Shown: in pieces, positions 23,425 to 33,338 of the stretch
Numbering within the stretch: position 1 is the stretch's first letter
Layout of the letters: each line of letters opens with the position of its first letter
NCBI GenBank assembly: GCA_910589415.1
Contig: OU342639.1
Span: forward strand, 19,166,268 to 19,230,267
Source: Malachius bipustulatus
Lineage: Eukaryota; Arthropoda; Insecta; Coleoptera; Melyridae
DNA: 64,000 nt
Reading direction: 5' to 3'
The notes under the pieces: generated by a model
Seen by the model: only the letters and a program-made list of their open reading frames with translations
What the model was told of the DNA's origin: nothing
The model's database searches: none
Position numbers and translations under genes: made by a program

Positions 23425-26400
23425 TTATATTTTTATCTTGTTATAATCTATGAATTTTATTAAGATTTTTTGTGATTTTGCATTCATTTCTCTTAGTATT
23501 GTTTGTAGGCTAGCTGGTAGTTGAATTCCATTATTTGCTAAATCAAAGTATAGGTCGTAGTTTTGAATTTTGTTAATCGGGCATTCAAGGATTTCGTGTG
23601 ATATGTTGCCGTAACCACCACATTCGCAGTAAGGATTTTCTGTTATTCCTATTCTGTGGAGATGAGCTTGACTTAGGCAGTGACCTGATCTTAATCTGAT
23701 TATCATCGTCAGATGTCTCTTATTATTTATTTTATTTGTTACGAGCCATGGTTTTTTAGGGAAATTTTCTTGTATAGCGTTATACCATTTGCCTTTTAAC
23801 TGGAATTGTTGCTTCCATTCGGTAGACCAATTTTCGAATAATGTACTTTTCAGTTCAGGTTCTATGTCACGTACATCTGGTTTGAGGTTTAAGGGTACAT
23901 TCAAACGTCTTCCTATGTTTGCCAGGGTATCTGATTTTTCATTTCCCATTATATTAGAGTGGCCCGGAATCCAGCATAGCTTGAATATATAACCCTCTTT
24001 AGCTGCCTGTGATATCGTTCTTCTGGTGTTTAGGGAAATATAATCATCTCTCGAATTGAAGTTACAATTTTTTAACCTTTCTAATGCACTAAGAGAATCA
24101 GTCAATATTAAATTTTTTTTAGAATTTTTTGAGATTGCTAAATCTACTCCTTTGCTGATGGCTATTGTTTCTGCTGTACATATTTGCAGAAAGTCTGGTA
24201 GTTTTGATGAAAAGGATATGTTTAGTTCTGGGCTATGGATTCCTATTCCTGATGATTTGTTAATTTTTGAGGCATCTGTGTAAATTAGGCTGTATTTTTG
24301 GTGTTTATATTTTTCTACATTCTGCAAGAATTTTTGTTCAATTTGAGTGTCTGATTTCATAATATTCAAGTCAAGTACATTGATGTCTGCATACTGATGT
24401 TCATATTCAATTTCAAAACATGGAAGCACTTTATCTCTTCGTATTATATTTTGATATTTTGATAGCTCTGGCAAGACCGCAATTAGATTTGGGGGTTTTT
24501 TGTTTTTCCAATATTTATTATTTGAATGGTACTCCTGATGCAGTGATCTTATAATGGGAATTAATGGATGTTTGTCGTATCTTATTATTTTCAAGTAAAA
24601 TTTTATGGCAAGCCATTTCCTTCTATTCTCAAGAGACATTTCTCCGCATTCGGCTAGGAGGACATTTGTGGGAGTTGTCTTCAGTAGGCCTGTAATGGCT
24701 CTGAGAGCTTTAAAGTGGGTAGAATTAATTTTGTTTTCTAAGGTTTTCTGCATTGGATTTATTATAATCCCTCCAAAGTCCAAATGAGATCTCACCATGC
24801 TATAGTATATGAGTAAAGATATTTTTGGGTCTGAGCCCCACCAAACTCCCGAGATAGCTCTAATTATATTGATACCTTGATTTGCTTTATTTATTCCATT
24901 ATCTACATGACTTTTCCAATTCAAAAATTCATTGAATACTACCCCTAGATATTTAACATTGGATTTTCTGGGTATTTCAGTAGGACCTATTCGTATTGGT
25001 GGGATTATACTTTTTGATTTCCGTTTTCTGAACCACACATATTCTGATTTTTCCGGGGAGATGCTAAGTTGGTGGTTATTGAGCCACCTCTGCAGTGAAT
25101 TTAGTGATTTGTTTAAGAGTAATGACATGGAGTTGATGTCAGAACCCTGAGTCATGAGTAACAAGTCATCGGCGTATGATAGAAGGACTACATCTTTTGG
25201 GATTACTTTGAATATTGTGTGGGTATATATGTTGAATAAAAGTGGGCTTAGGGGTGAGCCCTGTGCTATTCCCTTGTTTGCAGATTGTGGGCCATGTATA
25301 TTGTTATATTTATCTTTGATATATATGTTCCTAGTCGCTAGAATATTATAAATAATGTTGGAATAGTTTTGTGGTATTTTGATCTTGGAAAGGTATTCGT
25401 GTAATTTGGAGATATTTACATTGTCATATGCTGACTTAATGTCTAGGAAGCATGCTAAGACTGTTTGATTTCTAGAAAATGCAAGTTGAATAGATGAGGT
25501 AAGAAGAGTTATATTTTCGTTAATGCCCATTCCCTTACGAAAGCCTATTTGATGGCTGGTGAATATTTTTGAATTTTCAATGTGCCATTCTATTCTGTTT
25601 TTAATTATAAGTTCGAAAGTCTTTAGTATACATGGGGCTAATACTATTGGTCTATAGTGATCTGGATTTTGTGGTTGTTTATTGGGTTTCAGTAGAGCTA
25701 TTACCAAGTAATTTCTCCACTGTTCAGGAATTGTTTGTGTTCTCAAACATTCATTATAAATATTACATAAGTGAATCAGTGCGTTTGGTGGTAAATTTTT
25801 AATCATTGAATATGATGTCTCATCTAGTCCCGTGGCAGAATCTTTTTTTTTCCTAATGCACATTTTTAGTTCATTTACTTGAATTGGGGGAAACTGTTCT
25901 GTGGTTGTAGTTAATGAGAAGTCTGGGTTTATGTTACAGCTACATAGCTTGTCTAAAATTTTTTCCGTTGTAGTTTCATCTGGTAACCTACTTTTGTAGG
26001 AGGATTGATTTTTGTTAGAAAATTTTTTGATAGATTTCCAAACCTTAGATATGTTTGATTCTCGGTTTAAAGTATTACAGAATTCATGGAATTTTTGTTT
26101 TTTCTTTTTCTTAAGGAATTTTCTTGTTTGAGCTATTTGTTTTTTTGCACTCAGGTAGTTTTCTAATGATGAGTTATTTTTGAATATTGCTAGGATTTTT
26201 TTCCTTTCTTCTATTGCCTTCTGACATGAATCGTCCCACCATGGGGCTCTATTGCATTGAGTATTATTATTGGGTTTGGATCGTGGTATGTGGTTTTCTG
26301 CAGCAGTATTAATAATTGCAAAGAAGGACTCATAATTTAGATTATTTTTTATTTGTGAGATATCTGAATTTATTTGGCAATTATATTCTGTCCAATTAGC

Positions 26401-27102
26401 TTTGTGAAATTGTCGTTTGTTTGAGTAATTCAGGTATGTATGATTATTGGGTTTGTTGATAGTTAGCATTGTTGGATAGTGGTTACTGAATCCACAGTCT
26501 CCTAATAGTTCCCAGTTTGTTAGCAGGGCCAAGTTGGAGGATATTATTGATAGGTCTAACGGACTACAGTTATTCTCAGGGTTTTGAAACAAGGTTGAGC
26601 AATTTTCATTCAATACTACCAAATTGTTTTCTGACATTAGTTCTACAATTGTTTTACCGTTAGCATTGTCTCTCACACTTCCCCAGGTGCTGTGATGAGC
26701 ATTAAAGTCGCCCATGATAACAATATTGCCTGATAATTTGTTTAATATGTTTTCAAAGTATTTGATGTGAATTTTTTCTTGTGGCGGACAGTATGCCCCT
26801 ATTATGTTTAGCTTGTCTATTTTAATTATTACTCTTTGAATTTTGTTGTTTACGGGGAAAGAGTCAGAGTCAATGATATTAAATTTAATGTTAGATTTTA
26901 TTAAAATGGCAGTTCCGCCATAGCCGTCATCTCTGTCTTGTCTGACTATTTCATAGTTATGTAATTGGAAGGAATGGTTTGGCTTTAGCCATGTTTCATT
27001 TAAAATAACTACATCTGGGTGATAATCCCTCACTAGTGATATTAGGTTATGTTTGTTTGAATTGATGCTGCGTATGTTCCACTGTATTATTGTTATTCCC
27101 AT
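23425..27102 (-). CDS. LINE ORF2: endonuclease, reverse transcriptase, RNase H
   Basis: A 1225-aa uninterrupted polyprotein. Residues 1 to about 235 form an apurinic-type endonuclease with WNIRSI, NETWLK, GDFNAHHSTWGS and a late SNHYPT in the position of the catalytic SDH-like motif. Reverse transcriptase occupies roughly residues 440-730, with IALLKPNK, YRPIVLAPCILKTFE, GFRKGMGINENI, ACFLDIKSAYDNV, GIAQGSPLSPLLFNIY and the catalytic YADD. An RNase H domain follows at about 945-1075 (IYTDASK, the E of CTAETIAI, LTDSLSAL, WIPGHSNIMGNEKSD), retaining the acidic residues. Near the end is a CECGG-HEILEC zinc-binding-like motif usual for this group. It nicks the target and copies the element RNA into the chromosome. 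The start codon overlaps the ORF1 stop by one base (TAATG). No stop or frameshift is seen, so it could encode an active protein. Confidence 0.92.
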   Translation of the reverse strand: MGITIIQWNIRSINSNKHNLISLVRDYHPDVVILNETWLKPNHSFQLHNYEIVRQDRDDGYGGTAILIKSNIKFNIIDSDSFPVNNKIQRVIIKIDKLNIIGAYCPPQEKIHIKYFENILNKLSGNIVIMGDFNAHHSTWGSVRDNANGKTIVELMSENNLVVLNENCSTLFQNPENNCSPLDLSIISSNLALLTNWELLGDCGFSNHYPTMLTINKPNNHTYLNYSNKRQFHKANWTEYNCQINSDISQIKNNLNYESFFAIINTAAENHIPRSKPNNNTQCNRAPWWDDSCQKAIEERKKILAIFKNNSSLENYLSAKKQIAQTRKFLKKKKKQKFHEFCNTLNRESNISKVWKSIKKFSNKNQSSYKSRLPDETTTEKILDKLCSCNINPDFSLTTTTEQFPPIQVNELKMCIRKKKDSATGLDETSYSMIKNLPPNALIHLCNIYNECLRTQTIPEQWRNYLVIALLKPNKQPQNPDHYRPIVLAPCILKTFELIIKNRIEWHIENSKIFTSHQIGFRKGMGINENITLLTSSIQLAFSRNQTVLACFLDIKSAYDNVNISKLHEYLSKIKIPQNYSNIIYNILATRNIYIKDKYNNIHGPQSANKGIAQGSPLSPLLFNIYTHTIFKVIPKDVVLLSYADDLLLMTQGSDINSMSLLLNKSLNSLQRWLNNHQLSISPEKSEYVWFRKRKSKSIIPPIRIGPTEIPRKSNVKYLGVVFNEFLNWKSHVDNGINKANQGINIIRAISGVWWGSDPKISLLIYYSMVRSHLDFGGIIINPMQKTLENKINSTHFKALRAITGLLKTTPTNVLLAECGEMSLENRRKWLAIKFYLKIIRYDKHPLIPIIRSLHQEYHSNNKYWKNKKPPNLIAVLPELSKYQNIIRRDKVLPCFEIEYEHQYADINVLDLNIMKSDTQIEQKFLQNVEKYKHQKYSLIYTDASKINKSSGIGIHSPELNISFSSKLPDFLQICTAETIAISKGVDLAISKNSKKNLILTDSLSALERLKNCNFNSRDDYISLNTRRTISQAAKEGYIFKLCWIPGHSNIMGNEKSDTLANIGRRLNVPLNLKPDVRDIEPELKSTLFENWSTEWKQQFQLKGKWYNAIQENFPKKPWLVTNKINNKRHLTMIIRLRSGHCLSQAHLHRIGITENPYCECGGYGNISHEILECPINKIQNYDLYFDLANNGIQLPASLQTILREMNAKSQKILIKFIDYNKIKI

Positions 27103-28355
27103 TAATAGCTTTGTTGAGAATCGGAACGTGGTAGGTAGTGGGAGTCGGTTAATTCGTTGTTTTCGAGTGAGAGATTTATGTCTGTGTCATTAACGTTTTC
27201 TTTGGGGGGGTGATTTAGGGATTCGTCTAAAGTTAAAGGTGAAATAAATTCTATTTCAGGTTGAAGAGTTTGGGAAGAGATTGGTTTAGTTTGGATAGAA
27301 TCTGTGTTCCGTCCGTTAGGGTAATTCAGACAAAGCCGGTGAGATGTTTTGTCATATCCCGATAAATTTATTTGTTTTTCTATTGGTGGGGATAATGGTC
27401 TTGATCTTTTGCTTTTGATCATAGAGCTTGTTGGGATGTATGTAGTGGGGGTTTGTTTTTGGGTTGCAGGTAAGACTGGGAAATCTGATGGATGTAATCT
27501 GAATGGCGGGGGTGGAAGGTAAGTTTTAGGAATTTTCTGAGATGCCTCGAAATACGAAAGGTTTTCATAGGCCATCGTTTTTTTTATTTCTCTTTGTCTT
27601 TTAAATTCTGGACAAGTTTTGCTGGTGCTTTTGTGTTTGTCACTTTTGCAGAAGTGGCATTTTATCGTGGTGCATGGCTGCTTTTCTTCGTGAGAAGAAG
27701 CGCAGCTGTAACATTTTTTTTTGCTGCGGCAATTATTTTTGGTATGTCCATAGAGCAGGCAAGAGAAGCACTGAGTAACAGGGGAAATGTATGGATTTAT
27801 ACGGACAGGTAGGTTGTACATATTTATAAATCGTGGCAGGATGGTTCCCTCAAAGGTAATTAGAATCGAGCTAGATGGGATGTACTGGGTTGTTTTTTTC
27901 CCGTTTTCATCTAAAGTTTCAGTTCGTCTGTTAAGTCTTTTGATATCTAGTATTTTAAATGGGGATTGGGTGCAGCTTTTTAGTTCTTCTATATCTATAT
28001 CTAAGTCTATCCTAGTAGCAACTCCTTTACAAGAAACTCTGTGATATGGAATGTATAATTCATAGCCCAGCTTCCTAAGTTCCCTACTTTCTACAAACAT
28101 ATTTGCAGCTTGGTAATTATTAAATTTAACACTTATTCTGTTAGAGCCTTTAGATTCGATTTTAGTACTATCTTTGATATTTAATTTATAAAGATCTCTT
28201 GCTATGGAGAGATGACTATAATTTCCGATATTTTTCGTCTTATCTTCATTTTTTGTTTCCATGAATACCTCGAATGGAGATAAGCTGGTTGAACTGTATT
28301 TGAGTATTGCTTTTTTTTTAGCATGATCTTCTAATACTTCCTTGCCCTCATTCAT
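27102..28355 (-). CDS. LINE ORF1: gag-like RNA-binding protein with three zinc knuckles
   Basis: 417 aa, uninterrupted. A central region (about residues 55-190) has the spacing of an RRM-like nucleic-acid-binding fold (SNRISVKFNNYQAANMFVES). It is followed by three consecutive zinc knuckles: CX2CX4HX4C at 196-209 (CFSCLLYGHTKNNC), a variant at 215-228 (CYSCASSHEEKQPC) and a third at 233-248. The carboxy-terminal 170 residues are proline- and serine-rich and probably disordered. Such proteins coat the element RNA and accompany it to the nucleus. The stop codon shares its last base with the ORF2 start codon, so ORF2 is probably reached by termination-reinitiation. Confidence 0.9.
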   Translation of the reverse strand: MNEGKEVLEDHAKKKAILKYSSTSLSPFEVFMETKNEDKTKNIGNYSHLSIARDLYKLNIKDSTKIESKGSNRISVKFNNYQAANMFVESRELRKLGYELYIPYHRVSCKGVATRIDLDIDIEELKSCTQSPFKILDIKRLNRRTETLDENGKKTTQYIPSSSILITFEGTILPRFINMYNLPVRINPYISPVTQCFSCLLYGHTKNNCRSKKKCYSCASSHEEKQPCTTIKCHFCKSDKHKSTSKTCPEFKRQREIKKTMAYENLSYFEASQKIPKTYLPPPPFRLHPSDFPVLPATQKQTPTTYIPTSSMIKSKRSRPLSPPIEKQINLSGYDKTSHRLCLNYPNGRNTDSIQTKPISSQTLQPEIEFISPLTLDESLNHPPKENVNDTDINLSLENNELTDSHYLPRSDSQQSY

Positions 28356-28619
28356 TTTGTGGATTTATCTAATTCCAAAAATATTATATGAAAGCAAACT
28401 TTGTTGCACTTACCGACGATGATGGAAGGAAGGTCAACAACAATAGGAAGTGTTAGTAATCACCAATATTTTATCGCACTATTAAATATTCTCGAAACTA
28501 TTTATTTATCAAAATTTCGGCGTGTTGTCGTTACAGTGGCCAGCACGCGAATCTCCAAAGTGAAGGTTAAGTTAAAAGTTAAATCAGACAGAAGTGACTA
28601 GAGGCACGATACACATATG

Positions 28620-28757
28620 CACGGTATGCCGATAGACGATGACGCGCAGGCTGCGTTCCGGTCTTGTGACGTCACGTGGATCAAATATTAAACATGAGAT
28701 TGCTCATATCTATTTTATTGTTACAAATAAATAAATAATTTTTTGTACACATTGCTT
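28620..28757. promoter_or_regulatory. CRE/E-box module, copy upstream of GTPBP3
   Basis: A ~130-bp block shared at roughly 80% with 36706-36839. It holds GACGATGACGCGCAGGCTGC, then a full palindromic CRE (TGACGTCA, 28667-28674) overlapping an E-box (CACGTG, 28673-28678), then CATGAGATT, CTCATATCT and AATAAATAAATAATT. Both copies run in the same orientation relative to a minus-strand gene. Without the LINE insertion this CRE would lie about 300 bp upstream of the GTPBP3 start codon. It may be a promoter element carried to two genes by duplication, or simply a dispersed repeat; the sequence alone does not decide. Confidence 0.5.
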
Positions 28758-28875
28758 TTATGGCTATTTCTGATATTCGGTTAAAGGTGGAGGTGGAGAT
28801 TTATGTTATATTTAATCATAATTATAGGTTAATTATTTAAAAGGGAATATTTTAAAGAAATATAGGATATAAATA

Positions 28876-31178
28876 TGGTGTCCCAGCTTATTCGAAGCGG
28901 TCTCTGTAGGCCAAACGATAAATTTTTTCCCAAAAAATTTTGCAAATTCAAGCACAGAATCACAAGAGTGTCCCATATGACAGTGGCATATCAAAGTTAT
29001 GTTTTTTTTAATGGAATGCTCCGCCTATATATAAAGTTTATTTAAACAACTGACTGGCATCATACCAGTTTTCCCTAAGACACAGTATACAAAATATTAC
29101 TTAAAAAATAAAATAAAATTATTAATTGAAAATTATTGCAATAAAATTATTGTAATTTCGGTTTAAAAATTTATTGCATTTTTAGATTGTCTGAGAAGAG
29201 AAAATAAGATTGGCTTTTACAGTTGGTGTTTAAATTCAGAAGTTTTTGAGTTATAAACAAGTGAAAATCGTCATTTTTCAAGTTCAAGGCCCTGTACGAC
29301 GAAAACGGTTCAAGATAGAGAAAAGCGGCTTACATATGTCCCTATTTTAACTTTTTATGTACTGTGATGATCCATCCTTTGGATCTAGGTTCGTTTGAGA
29401 TTATTTGTTGCTAGCAGGGAAAGAGTTCTGAGATTTACTAATTTACATTTTATTGGTTATTATCCTATTACAATTTAACTAACTTATTGCTAGAATTTCG
29501 ATGAACATCCTGTCGAAAAGACGGGATCAACCTTCCTCTCTTGAGGACAACTTATTTCTTAATAATTTAATTAAAAAAATATACAGTGAATAATTTCTAA
29601 CATGTCGCTGAGTAAACATAAAAGATTATATTTTTTGCAATACAGGAAATGTGAATGTACTCGGGTCGGCTTGTGAACTCAAGTTAACTTATCAGCAACT
29701 TTTGTTTCATAAAGTGGTGAGGCGGGTGCCTACCCTCTTGACACCAGTTTTTGTAGACTCACCTTCTTCCTGGCTGTCAAGGGGTTGGACCGCTATCAAG
29801 TGGGCCGAGCGGTTTGCCAATGATAGTGGTCAGAGAGGTGTGAGGCACGCAGATTCGGGGGCTGCTAAGAGTAGAGCCCTCTTTATGTGAAATTCAGTGT
29901 TAGGGTGGTCAAGGGTGATAAATATGAACACCAAAGTTATGATTAAAATTATTTACTAAATAAAATAAAATAAAATTACACTACTGACATATCACTTAAT
30001 TATTTCATTATCTACTATACTAAATTTCGATTATAAAAACTGATATGCAAAGTTTAAAAGAAAAAAAAATTAATTTAAAAAAAGAACAAAAACAAACCTT
30101 AGGAAAGAAAAAAAACTCTCTTACGTACAATCTGACTCTACTCAACTACCCTTTTATTTGTGGGAATAGTGCTGTGGCGGTACCTGATCTGATTGATTTA
30201 ATTTAGTTTCACAGGTGACGTTAATAAAAAAAAATCAAAAATAAAATTTCTTTAAATAAAAAAAATAAATAAAATTCAATAAAAATCTTTCGAACGAAAA
30301 AACAGTGAAGTTCTAGTGTTAGTCTCATCGACTTACTACTTAGACGTAGCCCTTGGATTTGCCCTTTCTGTAGCTCTGACTGCAGCTCTGCTGGGTATCT
30401 CCCCGTCAAAGGAACAAACTCACTCACTCGCGTTTACTTTTAAATTCTCGCGCGAACGCCCTGACCGTCCTCTTCGGTCCCCGAATCACCACTAACTTTT
30501 TGATTTCTAAACCCCTTTCCAAATCAGTTACTTTTTTTTCGGGTTTCGAAATGTAATTTCCACTGGAGTGTTGCCACCTTGACTTTTATTTACCGGTCGT
30601 CCAGTTACTTGACGTAGGTAAACAAAAGCAAGGTGCACTCTGACAGGGAAATGACAACCATGCGAGTTGTTCCAGTTTACCATGCGTTCAGCAGTCAGCG
30701 TTACATTAAAAAATTCAGCTAGCGTCATTAAAATTTTGCCGCGGTGGTTGTTTCATGGCCTAGTTAAATTGTTTTTGCTTTTCGTTTACGACGCTTAATA
30801 TTGCTTAAAAATTAAATATGCAGTATTTCGAAATTGTGCAATTTCATTGACTCCTGATTAAGTAAAATATGTAATTTAATTATAATTTATTTTCTATTTA
30901 AAACTAAGTAACTATGCCAAAAAATACCGCGACTATCCTGGCTCTGCCACATCGGTTCAAAGACATCAATGAACTTTTCAATAAACTAAGAATATATTAC
31001 TTAGCATTTTCCATCACAGTACTATCCTATGGTATAGAAACATTTGTACTTTCTTTGATTTTTTTATTTGGTGACACGTGGAGAAATCTCAGAATTTTTC
31101 AAATTTTTTATCACCCTATATAAACATTTCATCTACATCATAGGATAGTACATGAAAAGCTAAAATAGGGACATACTT
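28876..31178. mobile_element. Broken foldback element of the 44.1-kb family, reverse orientation
   Basis: From 28876 (GGTGTCCCAGCTTATTCGAA) to 29362 the sequence matches one arm of the hairpin MITE at 44090-44972, read in reverse. From 31019 to 31178 it matches the centre of the same element (CATTTGTACTTTCTTTGATT and TTATCACCCTATATAAACAT), again in reverse and directly continuing the arm. The intervening 1656 bp is a later insertion. A second unrelated stretch (about 29027-29177) interrupts the arm, and the opposite arm is missing beyond 31178. Confidence 0.75.
29363..31018. mobile_element. 1656-bp LTR-like insertion with 4-bp target-site duplication
   Basis: The insertion splits a foldback element exactly between two copies of GTAC (29359-29362 and 31019-31022). 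It begins TGTGATGATCC and ends TTCCATCACA, that is TG...CA with a 7-bp inverted terminal match. AATAAACT occurs about 40 bp before its right end. These are features of a retroviral-type LTR with a 4-bp duplication. No internal second LTR or pol frame is visible, so a solo LTR is my preferred reading. The open frames at 29651-29890, 30221-30427 and 30528-30728 lie inside it and resemble no protein I know. Confidence 0.6.
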
Positions 31179-31187
31179 CATTTGAGT

Positions 31188-31930
31188 TTATTTCTTGAAT
31201 GCCAATGGAATGCCACTTATGAAGTCATATGAGGATATTTACACGCAAAAATAAAAAAATCCTGGCAGCTTATAATGGGCAGTACTTCCAGCTCAAGATC
31301 ATTTTTAAAGCTGTAAATCTGAACTTACAGAATTTATAGCGGCGCTTCAGGGCCCAGACAAAGTGATTTTTCATGAGGGCGTGATAGGGTCTCCATCGTT
31401 TGGAAAAATAAAAACCTCAGCGACGCATCAAGGGCAGTTTTTATAGACAAAAATCGTAAAATCACATCACCTGAATATCCGGATTCGGGATTTAAAAGAA
31501 TCATGGTGGCAGTTCTGGGCCCGGACAAGCCAAGTTTTCACAACGGCGCGATAGGGTTGATCTTTCTCAGTCGTATGAAAAAATAAAGACCACAGCGACA
31601 CACGAAAGGCAGTTTTTATAACCGAAAAACGAAAATTAAAGTACCTGAATACCATGGATTTATTGGATTTCAGAATTCGGATAATCAGGTGTTGTAATTT
31701 TCGATTTTGGGCTATAAAACTGCCTTTATCTTGCGTCGCTGGGGTTTTTATTTTTCCAAACAATGAAGAAACATCAACCCTATCACGCCCTCGTGAAAAC
31801 TTGTTTTGTACGGACCCTGAAGGGCTGCTATGACAGAACTGCCCTCATTATAAGTTGCTAGGATTGTTGATTTTTGTATGCGAAAATTCTCACATTGAAC
31901 TGGCATTCCATTGTCGTTCAAGAAATAATA
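31188..31930. mobile_element. Foldback element, about 740 bp, with an internal direct repeat
   Basis: The left arm starts TTATTTCTTGAATGCCAATG near 31189. The right arm, read on the minus strand from about 31929, starts TTATTTCTTGAACGACAATG. The arms stay complementary inward for about 270-300 bp. A sub-unit of about 165 bp (starting GGGCCCAGACAA near 31349) is repeated directly at about 31517 (GGGCCCGGACAA) and again inverted in the right arm. No protein is encoded. The element abuts the truncated end of the preceding foldback element. Confidence 0.75.
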
Positions 31931-32039
31931 TCAAATTGTCATCTTACCGGAGCCAGATGTTTAGCCACTCCCGTAGCTAACTTTTCGTCGTGAACTTCAC
32001 TCGAGCCTGTTTTACAGATATTTTTATGGGAAGTGTTCA

Positions 32040-32350
32040 ATAGACGTGGCCCGCTCGATCCCACCTAGAACAAGACTGGGTAGAAATACACACGTCGAGC
32101 AGCAAAAGCTCATCATCCGTATCAGGTTCATCTCGTTACACCTCGTACCACCCTATTTCTTTTATGTATAGAACAGCATCACTTTGGAATAGGATTCCAA
32201 AGAGCGTGTTTCCCGAAGTATACAACCTATAGCGATTCAAGGCCAACTTGAATCGACATCTCCGCTCATGCACCGCCCCCAGAGCGTCATAGGGATTTCC
32301 CTGCAGTGCATGTGCATTTTCAATAAAAAAATTCATTATATGCAGTTGTT
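32040..32350 (+). pseudogene. LINE 3' fragment (reverse-transcriptase carboxy terminus)
   Basis: A plus-strand frame from about 32094 gives a serine-rich stretch followed by ISFMYRTASLWNRIPKSVF and PEVYNL, a stop, then RFKANLNRHLRSC. RTA-LWN-(I/L)P followed by F---L--HL is the usual carboxy-terminal end of insect Jockey/CR1-type LINE ORF2 proteins. It is a short dead 3' fragment. The end of the element is not clear. Confidence 0.6.
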
Positions 32351-33338
32351 TATAAAATTGCAAAGCGGCTTGACAATAACATCAGTAACAAATTTTTTAA
32401 ATTCGGTAAAGGGCATGGTAAATTTCAATTGCGGGAAAGCAGAGTCGAGGATATTTATTTACCTCTCACATTAATCTTACGAGAAGTGGGAATATTAAAA
32501 TTAAAAAAAATGACTTTACTCAACATAATTTGTTGTAGGTCCTTCATAATTAGATCAACTAATAATCAATCCCTTATTCAAATAAAATTATATTTATTGC
32601 ATTCTTATTCAGCTATCCTTCTACTTGAGGTTAAAAAAGGTGAGCAGCTTGTGTTGTGATGATTTTGGTTTAGTTGACATTTAAATTGTACATTTTTACT
32701 CATCAAGTTTTTTTCCTTTTTCTTTATCAGATTTAATTATTTTTCAGACCTTTTAATTTTACCTGATAAGGACCATAATTCAAGTAAAAAAAAAACTCAA
32801 CTTAAGCTAACTCTGCAAAATAAAAACGTTTTCTACGGTGTGAAAGACTTTAATATCACATAAATACCCTAGGTAACAATTATAGTTAAATAAAATTAAT
32901 AAGTAAATAACACAGTTCCAACTTTCACCTAAGCTTCAAGTGGACCTTGATACAAAGTACAAACCATTCTTTTATAGATAATAAAAATGCATTTTAGGTA
33001 CAGATGAGCTTATAAGTAATTATTAAATAAATAAATAACTGAGGAATATCAGGAATCTTTCATTCATTTGATTAAAAATCACAACTTACTACAATAAATG
33101 GGATGGTCAGATCTTCAAGACCGACTGATTCAATAAGAGTGATCTAGTCAGCCTTGTAGACCCATATGATTCATTTCACCATAGCAAGTCATAAGATAAT
33201 ATAATAAATACATGTTTAAATAATAAATAAATAAATGAATATTAGCCAGATCCCAAATTTCAACAGCAAAAGTTTTGAAATATAAAGTCTTGCTCGTTCT
33301 CAACAGAATTTGGTAATTTGTTTGAAAAAAAAATTATA
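32351..33338. other. Intergenic, nothing recognised
   Basis: AT-rich DNA downstream of FICD, with A/T runs and AATAAATAAATA-like text near 33020 and 33225. No gene, RNA gene or clear element seen. Confidence 0.4.

Larger units (their letters stand above)
22982..28568 (-). mobile_element. Full-length I-superfamily LINE with 12-bp target-site duplication
   Basis: The element proper spans 22994-28556 (5563 bp) and is transcribed on the minus strand. It is bounded by a perfect 12-bp direct repeat, AAAGTGAAGGTT on the plus strand, at 22982-22993 and 28557-28568. The 5' end (28556) begins GGAGATTCGCGTGC. A 5' UTR of about 200 bp precedes ORF1 (27102-28355), then ORF2 (23425-27102), then a 3' UTR of about 430 bp ending in an AAG-repeat tail (about 22994-23008) next to the duplication. 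This fits target-primed reverse transcription with no 5' truncation. Both ORFs are uninterrupted. The RNase H domain and the gag with three zinc knuckles place it in the I superfamily (I/Nimb/LOA/R1 group); the exact clade is not resolved. Confidence 0.9.

Noticed and set aside
23789..25351. Several plus-strand frames across LINE ORF2
   Set aside because: Antisense shadows of the reverse-transcriptase and RNase H coding sequence.
27594..28044. Plus-strand open frames across LINE ORF1
   Set aside because: Antisense shadows of the zinc-knuckle gag frame.
29651..30728. Three open frames inside the LTR-like insertion
   Set aside because: No recognisable domain and not longer than expected by chance; treated as part of the insertion.
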